Shown in pieces: positions 26,696 through 36,130 of a stretch of 64,000 bases of DNA. Source of the DNA: Halieaceae bacterium (GTDB lineage Bacteria > Pseudomonadota > Gammaproteobacteria > Pseudomonadales > Halieaceae); contig CACMGJ010000007.1 of NCBI GenBank assembly GCA_902613175.1, positions 1 to 64,000 on the forward strand. Direction: 5' to 3'. The translations under genes were made by a program, and so were the position numbers. Each line of letters starts with the position of its first letter. The first letter of the stretch is position 1. Below the pieces are notes generated by a model. The model searched no databases. It had not been told where the DNA came from and was given only the letters and a program-made list of their open reading frames with translations.

Positions 26696-27832
26696 TCAGA
26701 GCCATACCTCGAGATTATTGGCGCGTCCCATTTCTCGGGTTAAACGCATATCAAGTAATGCTGTCATGTCACACGCATCCAGCATGTCTTTTACATTTGA
26801 TTGATCCGTTGCAGACAACCCATCATAGACATCCTGCATTCGCTTCAGAACGTAAAAGCGAAACGGCTGGGCCCACGTATTGTAAGTCACTCCTTCAACC
26901 TCAAAATGACAAGAACCCACTGTTCGCTCGGCTTCAGTACCCGCTGGCATCGCTTTATTCTGGCCTAGCCACTCATTGATCGTATCGCAGGCGGCACCTG
27001 ATTCAGGGACAAAATCAATCGCAAAATGTTTCAACGCATCGATCAATGTCTGCGGCACCTCATCATTCGGTAGGTAATCGAGTTCTTCGTTTTTTAGGGC
27101 GACTAGCTTTTTAAACTCACCGACATCCGGCTCTGGACGATTCATTCTCTCGACCCACCGGAACAAACGAACCGCATGCGTCTGCATCAAGTTCAAGGGA
27201 GCGGGGTCTCTACCCAGATGCCCGTATAACGGTGCAATCATGGCAAAATCACCACGGCATGGTTTGTTGCCTAGAAAGTAAGGGTGGTCGGAGAAGTGCG
27301 CGTTGAGCTTCTTTAAGGTTCCCATGTGGTGAGTCTCAATGAAAGCATGCGTCTCTGGCGTCACACCCCACCCCGGATTGACGTTCCTTCTGATGTTCTC
27401 CATTCGCTCTAATGCCAGCTGTTCCGCATCCTCCTCCTGAAAAATAGTCTGGAAGTGGAATAGGAGGAAGTCGAGGTTTTCCTGATCAAAATTCCAGCGG
27501 TAATGCATGCAGGGTCTGAGGAATCCTTCGGCCCCCACCGCGTCTAAGAGCAGACTCGCAATCTGCTGGCGAGGAGTCATCGGCGAGAAGGCTTCACCAT
27601 TTAGGGCCTCAAAGTGATCAACAATGGCAACGCCGTCGCGAATGACATCGCCGTTTGGAAACTCGATGGTCGGAATACCACGACGCCCACCCGCCTTGGG
27701 CAAAACCGTGTCAAAAAAATGTTGCGAGGCATGAGGCTCTTCCCGGTAGTCGATACCTGCCTTAATAAGGTAGCTGCGCGCCCTGCCGGTCCAGAGAGAA
27801 AATGGGCCACCATACAATGTGATAGGTTGCAT
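26696..27832 (-). CDS. GST-like protein with C-terminal extension
   Basis: This 378-residue protein starts with a GST thioredoxin-fold domain (ITLYGGPFSLWTGRARSYLIKAGI). It has the helical-domain motif YFLGNKPCRGDFAMIAPLYG near 190 and an extra C-terminal region of about 140 residues. I start at the ATG at 27832, with AAAGGA upstream. Its start overlaps the stop of the decayed UGSC-partner copy (TGATG), so it was probably coupled to a UGSC-type module before decay. It ends the MFS-TonB-esterase transcription unit. A glutathione-dependent step on the imported compound is a plausible role. Confidence 0.7.
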   Translation of the reverse strand: MQPITLYGGPFSLWTGRARSYLIKAGIDYREEPHASQHFFDTVLPKAGGRRGIPTIEFPNGDVIRDGVAIVDHFEALNGEAFSPMTPRQQIASLLLDAVGAEGFLRPCMHYRWNFDQENLDFLLFHFQTIFQEEDAEQLALERMENIRRNVNPGWGVTPETHAFIETHHMGTLKKLNAHFSDHPYFLGNKPCRGDFAMIAPLYGHLGRDPAPLNLMQTHAVRLFRWVERMNRPEPDVGEFKKLVALKNEELDYLPNDEVPQTLIDALKHFAIDFVPESGAACDTINEWLGQNKAMPAGTEAERTVGSCHFEVEGVTYNTWAQPFRFYVLKRMQDVYDGLSATDQSNVKDMLDACDMTALLDMRLTREMGRANNLEVWL

Positions 27833-27837
27833 CAAAT

Positions 27838-28161
27838 GTCCTTTGCTATTTCTTGGGATAAATATTCCTTGTCAGACATGCCTACTATCGCGCGGAAGAA
27901 GTCGGTATCTAATTCGATGCTGATAGCCGCATACCGGTTAGCCGCGCCACCCCAGTTCGGTATGACCGTTGCTGACAATTAATTGACCGTCAGATACTCA
28001 CCTTCCGGATCATCTTTAAGCGCACTGCCGAACTCAACACCGTCATGACCAATCAACCTGCGTAGCTACCCGTAGGCTGGGATGGCCACCTTGTATTTCG
28101 ATAGTCCATAGGAAATTACCCCGGTAGAGGTCGACCCCACTAGATCGACAAATTTAATCAT
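27838..28161 (-). pseudogene. Decayed C-terminal remnant of a UGSC-partner gene
   Basis: Translated on the minus strand, this stretch gives GVEFGSALKDDPEGEY in one frame, similar to GGEFGKHFIDDPDGEYP in the partner at 10019. It then gives VIPNWGGAANRYAAISIELDTDFF after a frame change, similar to MVMPNWGGAGHQNSAVSMKVEADFF. An in-frame TAG and a TAA also break it. The leftmost ATG overlaps the esterase stop (ATGA) and reads MIKFVDLVGSTSTG, which I cannot place firmly. It is thus the third partner-type gene in the window, now inactive, with the esterase before it and the GST-like gene after it. Confidence 0.65.
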
Positions 28162-29372
28162 GCAGATCTTCTGACTGAACTACGCGCTAATTTTTCCGCA
28201 AAACCAACGATAGAACCGACCGTGTCATCAACCAGCTCAGGCATTAGGTCCGGCAACGCTATCTCAGCCACATGAGGTGAGCCGGTCACCGTACGTGAAA
28301 TCGCAGCAACACCAGCCGCTTGCAGATTCCTGGCGAAAACCGCACCGTCATCGCGAATCAGATCCATTTCGTAGTTGATAATGATGTGCGGCGGTAATCC
28401 TTTCAGCACGTCTTGTCTGGCGTGAAACGGCCAAGCCATTGGATTATTTTCATGTTCGTTCTCCGGATCGTAAACCCGTGTCATGGCACGCATTACCTCA
28501 CGCGTACCCTGGTAACCCTCGTTTTCTCGCCAGGATAAAAGTTCATCGGGGACAGATTGGTAAAAGCCAAGGATCATAGGTGCCATCGCGTAAACACCAT
28601 CGATGGCATTAACCCAGCCCTCGATGTTCGCCTTGACAGCTGTTGCAACGGCCAGGTTACCGCCCCCGGACTCCCCGGCTAAAACAAGTGACGAAATGTT
28701 TAGACCAGATCTATTCTTGTCAACCCATTTAACGGCGGCAGCGCAATCGTTCAGGCCAGCGGGAAATGGATGATTGCCAAGCTCGCCACCGGAATTTCTG
28801 AATTCAACCGCAATAACCATGAGTCCCTGCTGAGCCAGAGTTTTTCGCCATCGCGTTGCACCTGCTGCCTGTGTCGTCGTGAAGGCCATCCCACCACCGT
28901 GTATATGAACAACACAAGGTAAAATTCCGTCAGCACCTTTTGGTTTTTCTATATAAAGATCAATCTCGTTATCGTCGCCACCGATGATGGTCTTCTTTTC
29001 CCTTACAACATCCCTGAAATCCGGCATGGACCCCAGCATTGCTGGATCCTGCATGTTCAGCAGCTCTTCCATCGCCGCCACCCATCGCAGGCACTCTTCA
29101 TAAGACGACGACAGGGTCACTTGCGGCAACATGGCCGCCGGACCTCCAGCAGGCATTCCGGACATCGCCTTTCGAACCCGAGGATCAAGCCTCTTGTCGT
29201 CAAGCATGGTCATGCCTGGATTGCCGAGCCTGCCGGGACGGGACACGTTGAGATGCGGGTCAGACTTTGAATCCGCCATCGCCCGCCCGAAGACAGGCGC
29301 CAAATGTAACGCCGCTACTGCTCCCAGCAGGGTTTGGCCGGAACGCTTGAAGAACTTACGGCGACCCGGCAT
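28158..29372 (-). CDS. Tat-exported alpha/beta hydrolase (HSL family)
   Basis: The protein starts best at the ATG at 29372, 4 nt after the TonB receptor stop, giving 404 residues. The N-terminus MPGRRKFFKRSGQTLLGAVAA has a twin-arginine signal, so export in folded form is likely. The HSL motif HIHGGGMAF, nucleophile elbow AGESGGGN, acid region YEMDLIRDD and base in GSPHVAE give a complete triad. It would hydrolyse an ester in the periplasm. Coupling to the TonB receptor suggests it acts on the imported compound. Confidence 0.8.
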   Translation of the reverse strand: MPGRRKFFKRSGQTLLGAVAALHLAPVFGRAMADSKSDPHLNVSRPGRLGNPGMTMLDDKRLDPRVRKAMSGMPAGGPAAMLPQVTLSSSYEECLRWVAAMEELLNMQDPAMLGSMPDFRDVVREKKTIIGGDDNEIDLYIEKPKGADGILPCVVHIHGGGMAFTTTQAAGATRWRKTLAQQGLMVIAVEFRNSGGELGNHPFPAGLNDCAAAVKWVDKNRSGLNISSLVLAGESGGGNLAVATAVKANIEGWVNAIDGVYAMAPMILGFYQSVPDELLSWRENEGYQGTREVMRAMTRVYDPENEHENNPMAWPFHARQDVLKGLPPHIIINYEMDLIRDDGAVFARNLQAAGVAAISRTVTGSPHVAEIALPDLMPELVDDTVGSIVGFAEKLARSSVRRSA

Positions 29373-29376
29373 GTCA

Positions 29377-31587
29377 CTATCGGTTTCCAAAGAAACGAGT
29401 GACTTCAAAGCCCGCCTGTCTTGGCATATTCCAGGATCCTTGGCGGCCATAGGTCGTGTTAGACCCTTGAAGATTCGTGATGTAATCCTCGTCGGTCAGA
29501 TTGCGCACGAAGAGCCGAACACCCCACATGTCATCCGCACTATTCCAGTTCACATTCAGATTCATGATCGTATACGGATCAGTAGAGTCGTCCTTGTTGC
29601 CAAACTCTCGGTAATAGACCCGAGAGCGATAGCTGGCGTCCAGGCTTGCGGCAACGCTACTACCGCCACTCAACACTGTACTGTAAGAAATACCCAGATT
29701 AGTGCTGGTATCGGGCGCATAACTGAGCGGATTACCTTTGTTGTCCTGCACACCAAGAGCTGCGTTCAATGTATCGGTATTCAGGAACGTTCCGTACTGA
29801 TGGTCAAGTAGTGTCACTGCAGCGTTTAAACTCCAGTTTTCATTCAACGCGCTAGCGTACTCAAGCTCGAGGCCATCGATCTCGGCATCACCGGCATTGG
29901 TAATAACCCCCTGAATACCGATGACCTGTGCGACCTGGAAGTCGCTGTAGTCATAATGGAATAAGGCCATTCGTAGATTGCTTGATCCGTCGCCAAAGCT
30001 AGCTTTGTATCCGATTTCATAAGCGTCAACAGTTTCAGGATTCCAGGGAGGATTACAGTCTGAGCCATTTACACCGCCAACTTTGAAACCCTCCGAATAA
30101 GTGACATACCCCATACTGGTATCGCTCAAGTCATATTCAACTGAAGTTCTGATTGTGTTTTCAGACTCATCAAACTCTTGTTCAAATAACTCTGGTCCGC
30201 ACACTTGAGCAATCGGGACCGGACCACCTGGAAATTGCGCTAGTATCGTAAAGGCGTGTCCCTCCTTTTTTTCCTCTTCTGTACGGCGGATACCTGCACC
30301 CAGGCGCAAACGATCTGACACTGCCCAGGTAAAGTCAAAGAAAGCCGAGCGCGATTCGGTGTCGTAGTATGGCGACTGGAAATCGAGCTGGATTGGAACT
30401 GGTAGTGGAAAAAGCGCTGGTATCGGAAAGTCAAAAAACATGAAGTTCGCCCGATCGTCGTCCATGTAGTAGAGGCCAGAAACCCAATCCAAATCCCCGC
30501 TAGTACCCGAAACCGTAATCTCCTGGGTAAAGGTCTCGGTTTTCTGGTCAGCCCTTCGCTGGAACAGTCCGATACTGGTCGCATCTGCCGAAGTGTAGAA
30601 GTAGTTATCGAAATCCTGTTGTGCTGTGATCGACTTGATAGAAATGTCACCGACGTCCCACTCAAGCGTTAGGCTGGTGCTTTCATACTCCCGATCGGTT
30701 GCGACGGGGCCACGGCTATACATTTTCCAGGGCTCGGTCGTAAAGAGGGGGGTAGATGGCGGGTCAGTTCGAGTATCTAGGGCTGCCAGACCGCTGGCAA
30801 CACCCAAGTCGAAGTGCGAAACCGCCATGGCGTGGTGGTCCCAAACACCATCTTGTTTACTTCGTCCGTGAGTGAGAATTGCAGAAAGATCGTCTGTCAG
30901 GTCAGCTTCAACCGTTAGGCGCAGGTTCGATTTTTCACCTTGCATAAGGTCATCTTCACCTGGCTGAAGGTTCTCAATCCAACCTTCTCCAGCGTCAAGA
31001 TGATTGGCAGCAAGGCGGAACCTAACGCTGTCTCCTATGGGGCCACTGATTACACCCTCGACCGTTGAATGATCGAACTCGGCAAAACCTGCTCTAACAT
31101 AACCCTCGAGTTCATCGGTCGGCTTCGCCGTGATGTAGTTCACGGCCCCGCCCGTTGAGTTCCTTCCATACAAGGTGCCCTGCGGGCCCCGAAGAACTTC
31201 GACTCTCTCCAGGTCAAGTTGTGACAATCCGGCGCTGGAGCCGACCGATTGAACGACTCCATCAACACTTACCATCACTCCCGGCGCATCTTGGAACTGA
31301 CCAATACCTCTGATAGCAACCTGTCGTAAACCAAGGAACTCGCCAAACTGCAGACTGGGCACAAGGTACTGAATATCCCTTATATCTGTAATGCCCTTAT
31401 CACTCAGCTCTTCCATACCGAGTGCTGTGATAGAGGCAGGTGTTTCGAGCACAGTTTCAGAGCGCCGGAGACCCGTAACAACAACCTCCTCAATCGCTGC
31501 GGCACTTTCTTCGGCCGCACTAACTAAAGGTATGGAAAATACTGATGCAAATATTGACGCAAAAACAACATTCTTGAAATTTTTCAT
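29377..31587 (-). CDS. TonB-dependent outer-membrane receptor
   Basis: This 736-residue receptor starts at the ATG at 31587, with AAAGGAG upstream. It has a signal peptide ending VSAAEES, an EEVVVTGLRRSET TonB box region, the plug motif VEVLRGPQGTLYGRNSTGG and a barrel ending GFEVTRFFGNR. It should import an organic substrate. Two TetR-type operators (31633-31650 and 31657-31674) lie just upstream, so it is probably induced. A Tat-exported esterase follows after 4 nt, and an MFS transporter gene precedes it in the same direction. Confidence 0.9.
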   Translation of the reverse strand: MKNFKNVVFASIFASVFSIPLVSAAEESAAAIEEVVVTGLRRSETVLETPASITALGMEELSDKGITDIRDIQYLVPSLQFGEFLGLRQVAIRGIGQFQDAPGVMVSVDGVVQSVGSSAGLSQLDLERVEVLRGPQGTLYGRNSTGGAVNYITAKPTDELEGYVRAGFAEFDHSTVEGVISGPIGDSVRFRLAANHLDAGEGWIENLQPGEDDLMQGEKSNLRLTVEADLTDDLSAILTHGRSKQDGVWDHHAMAVSHFDLGVASGLAALDTRTDPPSTPLFTTEPWKMYSRGPVATDREYESTSLTLEWDVGDISIKSITAQQDFDNYFYTSADATSIGLFQRRADQKTETFTQEITVSGTSGDLDWVSGLYYMDDDRANFMFFDFPIPALFPLPVPIQLDFQSPYYDTESRSAFFDFTWAVSDRLRLGAGIRRTEEEKKEGHAFTILAQFPGGPVPIAQVCGPELFEQEFDESENTIRTSVEYDLSDTSMGYVTYSEGFKVGGVNGSDCNPPWNPETVDAYEIGYKASFGDGSSNLRMALFHYDYSDFQVAQVIGIQGVITNAGDAEIDGLELEYASALNENWSLNAAVTLLDHQYGTFLNTDTLNAALGVQDNKGNPLSYAPDTSTNLGISYSTVLSGGSSVAASLDASYRSRVYYREFGNKDDSTDPYTIMNLNVNWNSADDMWGVRLFVRNLTDEDYITNLQGSNTTYGRQGSWNMPRQAGFEVTRFFGNR

Positions 31588-31632
31588 TAAACATCTCCTT
31601 TCGAGCTCAGGTCTAAAGCTCAGCAGCACATA

Positions 31633-31650
31633 GTTATAGTTATCTATATT
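31633..31650. promoter_or_regulatory. Putative TetR operator, distal site before the TonB receptor gene
   Basis: GTTATAGTTATCTATATT matches the palindrome at 11652-11669 in 15 of 18 positions. It is the site nearer the receptor start and lies 24 bp, centre to centre, from the next site. Confidence 0.5.
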
Positions 31651-31656
31651 TTTTAT

Positions 31657-31674
31657 ATTATAGCTAACTATATC
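31657..31674. promoter_or_regulatory. Putative TetR operator, second site before the TonB receptor gene
   Basis: ATTATAGCTAACTATATC matches the 11652-11669 palindrome in 15 of 18 positions. It lies in the gap between the MFS stop and the receptor start, which points to a separate promoter for the receptor-esterase operon. Confidence 0.5.
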
Positions 31675-31678
31675 TAAA

Positions 31679-32989
31679 TCAAGCTTTTTCAGAATACTGT
31701 GCCTGGACGGCCTGTCTGTCGCGCTCAAAGCGGTGGCCGGCCATTAAGAAAAGGGGAATTGAAATTAGCGAAATCAGCGTAAAGATGAAGAGCGCTGTTG
31801 AGTAAGGAGAATCATTGCCTGAGGACTGCAGCCAGTCGATGAGCACCCCGCCGCTGGTCACACCTATCCCGACTCCTGCTAGTTGAATCATGAGGACAAG
31901 AAAACCCGTCATCATTCCACGTGCATTGGCAGGAACAAGATCCTGAATGGTGGCGAACGCTGGACCGTAGAAACAGCCCAACTGGAAGAATACACTGAAA
32001 ATTCCAATGAGAAACCAGATGCTATCGCCATCAACAAGTCGATAGGCAATATTAATTGGCGCAAGAATAATCATAACCAACGCCAAAAAAGTGGGTCGAC
32101 CAATGCCAGTCCAGCGCAGAAAAAGATCGCCGCCGACACCGCCGATAAAGTTGCCGATCACACCTCCTGAAATCGCCATCCATGCTGTGATCCGAGCCAC
32201 CTCGGTACGGTCGAAGCCTCGCTCCTCCACGAACCAAAGCTGTTCGAAGGTGCCAGCACCGAGCACAAAGGCGAAAATAATAGACCCGAGCACCGTGTAG
32301 CCGAGCGCGGGTGAGGCCGCAATCAAAGTCTTCAATGTCTTAATGATTGCTGGCAGCGATATCCCTGTTTCCAATGTGTGCGTTATGACCTGATGACGAG
32401 GTGTCTCCTTGATCAGCAACATCATCATTGCCAAAACAACACCAAGTCCGCCAAGCGCATAAAAACAGCCGCGCCACCCGAGATAAGGTTCGAGGTAAGC
32501 CACAATAAACATACTACCCGCGATGCCAATCGGCACACCGGTCCCGAAAACCCCCACTGCCAGTCCACGCCAGCGCTCTGGAAATCGATCACCAATCAGG
32601 GAGACGCTGGCCGGCGTCAGAATCGATTCGCCAACGCCGATGAACATACGCGGAATAGCAAGGGAAACGAAACCGCGGGCCGCGCCAGATACCGCAGTCA
32701 ATATGCTCCAAAACCCTAAACCAAACGCAATCAGACGGGTACGATTGACGCGATCCGCCAAGGCCCCCATAAACAGCCCCATGATCGCGTAGAAAAATAT
32801 GAAGATAAGCCCTGTAAGCAGACCAAATTGCGTATTACTCAGTTCCAGCTCGGGCACAATCCAGTTGGCAAAGGCCGCCAGCAGCTGACGGTCAATATAA
32901 TTGATGACGTTGAGGAACGTCAGAAACAACAAGAACCCGACATCCCGACCTCGAACTGATGCGACCTCGCCTTGAACGGTACGGGTCAT
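31679..32989 (-). CDS. MFS transporter (spinster-like)
   Basis: This 436-residue inner-membrane transporter has about 12 hydrophobic segments and the signatures LNVINYIDRQLLAAFANWIVPEL and IPRMFIGVGESILTPAS. It is a paralog of the protein at 21408. It is divergent from tetR with an operator between them, and the TonB receptor lies downstream. It probably moves the compound that the receptor brings in across the inner membrane. Confidence 0.9.
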   Translation of the reverse strand: MTRTVQGEVASVRGRDVGFLLFLTFLNVINYIDRQLLAAFANWIVPELELSNTQFGLLTGLIFIFFYAIMGLFMGALADRVNRTRLIAFGLGFWSILTAVSGAARGFVSLAIPRMFIGVGESILTPASVSLIGDRFPERWRGLAVGVFGTGVPIGIAGSMFIVAYLEPYLGWRGCFYALGGLGVVLAMMMLLIKETPRHQVITHTLETGISLPAIIKTLKTLIAASPALGYTVLGSIIFAFVLGAGTFEQLWFVEERGFDRTEVARITAWMAISGGVIGNFIGGVGGDLFLRWTGIGRPTFLALVMIILAPINIAYRLVDGDSIWFLIGIFSVFFQLGCFYGPAFATIQDLVPANARGMMTGFLVLMIQLAGVGIGVTSGGVLIDWLQSSGNDSPYSTALFIFTLISLISIPLFLMAGHRFERDRQAVQAQYSEKA

Positions 32990-33020
32990 AGATGCACTCC
33001 TAGCGAGATCAAATAACTTT

Positions 33021-33038
33021 AATATATCTAACTATACA
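33021..33038. promoter_or_regulatory. Putative TetR operator in the MFS/tetR divergent promoter region
   Basis: AATATATCTAACTATACA matches the 11652-11669 palindrome in 14 of 18 positions. It lies between the divergent MFS (start 32989) and tetR (start 33121) genes, the usual place for TetR autoregulation. Confidence 0.55.
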
Positions 33039-33120
33039 TATGTGGTAATCTCGCGACAAACGCTGCCTTGTTCAAATCGCGAAGTTCGATTATGGTGCCC
33101 GACTTTTTAGGGATCTTACA

Positions 33121-33747
33121 TTGGCTATCTCATACCCCAAGCGCACAGAGACAAAAATTAAGAATCGAGAACAGCTTGTTGACGCTGCTGATCGGCTGTT
33201 TGCGACCAAGGGCTACCAGCACACAACCCTAAATGACGTTGCTGAATTGGCGGGCTTGCATGTCCAGACTCTTTACAAACACTTCAAGAACAAAGAGGAA
33301 CTGGCAATTGCGGCCGCAGCGACTGCCATTGCTCATCTAAAGGAACACTTCGATGCAGCCAGCGATGGACAATCAACCTTTGATGTATGGCGGGCATTTA
33401 TGATTGACTCAATGGCTGGATTACTGCCCATGGGTATCGGCGAGCACAAGCGACAGCAACTGCGCGCTGCCTTCCCGGTGAATGACAATTTCCTTCTGAT
33501 TGTTTATTCGGGCTACGAAGATGTTTTGACAGAGCACCTAGCAGTGGACTTTCAGATGGATCCGAAAACAAATCACTTGCCGAGGCTCGTAGCGTCCTTT
33601 TTGTGGGCTGGTAATGAAATAGCCTTGAAACGCTGCGCGGGCTTGGATACCGGTGAAGATGGTCTCGACGATGCAGCCACAATTGTCAAGGAAAGTCTGA
33701 GCGTCATAGATGATATCGAAAAAACTTTCGCCGGTTACATTAGATAA
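33121..33747 (+). CDS. TetR-family transcriptional regulator
   Basis: This 208-residue protein has the TetR helix-turn-helix in residues about 15-60 (LVDAADRLFATKGYQHTTLNDVAELAGLHVQTLYKHFKNKEEL), followed by an all-helical ligand domain. The start is TTG at 33121 with AGGGA upstream. It diverges from the MFS gene, and the DUF3604 gene begins inside its 3' end. It is the only TetR in the window and the best candidate for binding the five TATAGTTAACTATA-like sites. The ligand is unknown, perhaps a pathway intermediate such as an acyl-CoA. Confidence 0.9.
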   Translation: MAISYPKRTETKIKNREQLVDAADRLFATKGYQHTTLNDVAELAGLHVQTLYKHFKNKEELAIAAAATAIAHLKEHFDAASDGQSTFDVWRAFMIDSMAGLLPMGIGEHKRQQLRAAFPVNDNFLLIVYSGYEDVLTEHLAVDFQMDPKTNHLPRLVASFLWAGNEIALKRCAGLDTGEDGLDDAATIVKESLSVIDDIEKTFAGYIR

Positions 33748-35797
33748 AACCAAATCTCGGCTTACGAGAGTTGAGTTGCTTTTAGTTTTACTCTGCCTGT
33801 CCGTTGGTTGTTCTGAAGTACCGCCGAATCAATCTTCATCAACTGCCCCTACCCCGGTAAATCCCGCATCAGCAGCATTCGACCCCCGCTATGAAATCCC
33901 CGGAGACTCATTGACTCTCCAACCGGACAAACAGACTTCGCGAAAGGCCTACTTCGGAGATCTGCACGTTCACACCGCCTATTCCCTTGATGCATTAGCT
34001 TACGGCACCCTAGCAATACCAAGCGATGCCTATCGCTATGCGAAAGGTGAAAAAATCAGGCATCCTGGTGGTTTTGATGTGCAACTGCGTCAGCCTCTCG
34101 ACTTTTATGCGGTGACAGATCATGCAATGTTTCTTGGTACGCTCAACGCTATCAGTGATGGCTCCAGTGAACTAGCGTCCTACGAACCCTACTCGAGGCT
34201 TAACGGTATCAACACTCCCGAGAATATGAGCCTCGAATCTCTAGGCCTACGTAGCACCGTAATGGCAGATCTGATCCTTCCGGCACTTAGTGGTATTGCC
34301 AATGACGAGCTAAATATCGAGACTTTCAATACGATAGCGAGGACCACATGGTCAAACACTGTAGCGGCAGCAGATCAACATAATGATCCGGGCTCCTTCA
34401 CAACCTTCGCCGGGTTTGAATACACCACGACTGCTCTCGATGGCGGCAATCTGCATCGTAATGTCATCTTTCGAAGTACTGACAAATTACCGGTCATGCC
34501 ATTTTCGAGATTTAACAGTAGGAACCCTGAAGATCTCTGGAATTGGATGGATGATCTAAGGTCACAAGGTATTGAAGCAATGGCGATACCGCATAACTCT
34601 AACGGCTCCAATGGGCAAATGTTCAGCCTAGTCGACTGGGCTGGCGACCCCGTAGATGACGACTACGTGAGTCAAAGGCTTCGCAATGAACCCCTAGTCG
34701 AAATCACACAAATCAAAGGGACGTCAGAGACTCACCCAGCCATATCGCCCTATGACGAATGGGCCGATTTCGAGATCATGCCTTTTATGGTTTCTATCGA
34801 TCAAACCCCAGACAGCAAAGCCAAAGGTTCGTACGTCAGGGATGCCATGCTTTCGGGACTGAAATTCCAACAAGACATCAAGGTCAACCCCTACCGATTT
34901 GGCCTGATCGGCTCATCCGATACACATAATGCGGCAACATCAGACGACGAGTCGAGTTACTTCATGAAGATGGGATTAAGGGATTCGACTCCTGAGTTGC
35001 GAGGTTCAGTGCCGCTCACCGGAGAGTCACTCGAGAAAGCAAGAAATTTGATGGATGAGATGCAAGAAGGCCAACAGTGGCAACGCTTTATCGACGTCGA
35101 TGGTGAAATTTACACCAACGGACCACAGATTCACTGGGGAGCATCTGGTCTTGCTGGTGTATGGGCGGCCCGCAACGATCGAACCTCAATCTATGATGCT
35201 TTCCGCCGCAAGGAAACATTCGCTACTTCCGGCACGCGAATCACATTGCGGTTTTTCGCGAGCTTCGATTTTACCAACCTCGGCATAGAGGACCCCGATC
35301 TCCTGACCAAGGCATACGGTAGCGGGATCACCATGGGTTCAAATCTTCCCGGTAACTCAGGGGGCGAGCCGGCCTTTATCGCCTGGGCTATCCGGGATCC
35401 AAATTCAGCTCCATTGCAACGCTTGCAGATCATAAAGGGGTGGATAGATGCAGATGGCGAACATGAACATGTTTACGACGTTGCCTGCTCTGATAACCTT
35501 GAAGTCGACCCAATTAATAACCGTTGCCCGAATAACAATGCAATGGTAAATACTGCTGACTGCTCAATCTCAGCAAGCAAAGGTAGCGCCGAGTTGAAGA
35601 CGATCTGGCACGATCCGGATTTCGATTCGAAGCATCAGGCGTTTTATTATCTTAGGGTTCTGGAAAATCCAACCTGTCGCTGGTCCACATGGGACGCTCT
35701 TCGTCGTGGTGTCAGTCCACGCAAGGGGGTCACCGCAACGATACAGGAGCGCGCCTGGTCGTCCCCTGTCTGGTACATTCCAAATGATCCTGAATAA
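33710..35797 (+). CDS. DUF3604 lipoprotein (PHP-like metal hydrolase fold)
   Basis: This 695-residue protein has a lipoprotein signal: LLLVLLCLSVGC, with the lipid-bearing Cys34. It should sit in the envelope facing the periplasm. The DUF3604 motifs FGDLHVHTAYSLDA near residue 83, AVTDHA near 137 and GSSDTHN near 400 resemble the metal-binding His/Asp sets of PHP hydrolases. The true start may be a few codons later, as the ATG at 33710 overlaps tetR by 38 nt. It lies between tetR and the thioredoxin-partner fusion. The reaction is not known; a periplasmic hydrolase for the same substrate is plausible. Confidence 0.8.
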   Translation: MISKKLSPVTLDKTKSRLTRVELLLVLLCLSVGCSEVPPNQSSSTAPTPVNPASAAFDPRYEIPGDSLTLQPDKQTSRKAYFGDLHVHTAYSLDALAYGTLAIPSDAYRYAKGEKIRHPGGFDVQLRQPLDFYAVTDHAMFLGTLNAISDGSSELASYEPYSRLNGINTPENMSLESLGLRSTVMADLILPALSGIANDELNIETFNTIARTTWSNTVAAADQHNDPGSFTTFAGFEYTTTALDGGNLHRNVIFRSTDKLPVMPFSRFNSRNPEDLWNWMDDLRSQGIEAMAIPHNSNGSNGQMFSLVDWAGDPVDDDYVSQRLRNEPLVEITQIKGTSETHPAISPYDEWADFEIMPFMVSIDQTPDSKAKGSYVRDAMLSGLKFQQDIKVNPYRFGLIGSSDTHNAATSDDESSYFMKMGLRDSTPELRGSVPLTGESLEKARNLMDEMQEGQQWQRFIDVDGEIYTNGPQIHWGASGLAGVWAARNDRTSIYDAFRRKETFATSGTRITLRFFASFDFTNLGIEDPDLLTKAYGSGITMGSNLPGNSGGEPAFIAWAIRDPNSAPLQRLQIIKGWIDADGEHEHVYDVACSDNLEVDPINNRCPNNNAMVNTADCSISASKGSAELKTIWHDPDFDSKHQAFYYLRVLENPTCRWSTWDALRRGVSPRKGVTATIQERAWSSPVWYIPNDPE

Positions 35798-35905
35798 CAG
35801 GAATAGCATTTGGTCTACTGAAGGCCTATCCACTACCCTCAATCCGAGACAATTTTGGCCGGTAATATCTAGTGGAACATTGGCCGGGAGGTTTAGTGCC
35901 GGGAA

Positions 35906-36127
35906 ATGAGGCAGATGATGCACTACGTAGCAAGACAGGAGATTAAACAATTCGTTGGGTTACGCAATAGCCTGAGACGAGGTTATCCCAGTATGTGGGG
36001 GCAGCCAGCAAAAGCTATGAGGGAGTACGAGGGACTCAATAACCTTGAGCAAGCCCCAGACCCGATTCCGATCGAATATCACGTCCGTACTGAGCAAACC
36101 TACGTCACAATCCCAAGGGACTTATAG
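35906..36127 (+). CDS. Small hypothetical protein
   Basis: This 73-residue ORF fills the gap between the DUF3604 gene and the thioredoxin-partner fusion and ends 3 nt before the next start. It has no signal peptide or membrane segment and no motif I recognise. The ribosome site is weak. Position alone supports it; it could also be a fragment of a longer lost gene. Confidence 0.35.
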   Translation: MRQMMHYVARQEIKQFVGLRNSLRRGYPSMWGQPAKAMREYEGLNNLEQAPDPIPIEYHVRTEQTYVTIPRDL

Positions 36128-36130
36128 CCC

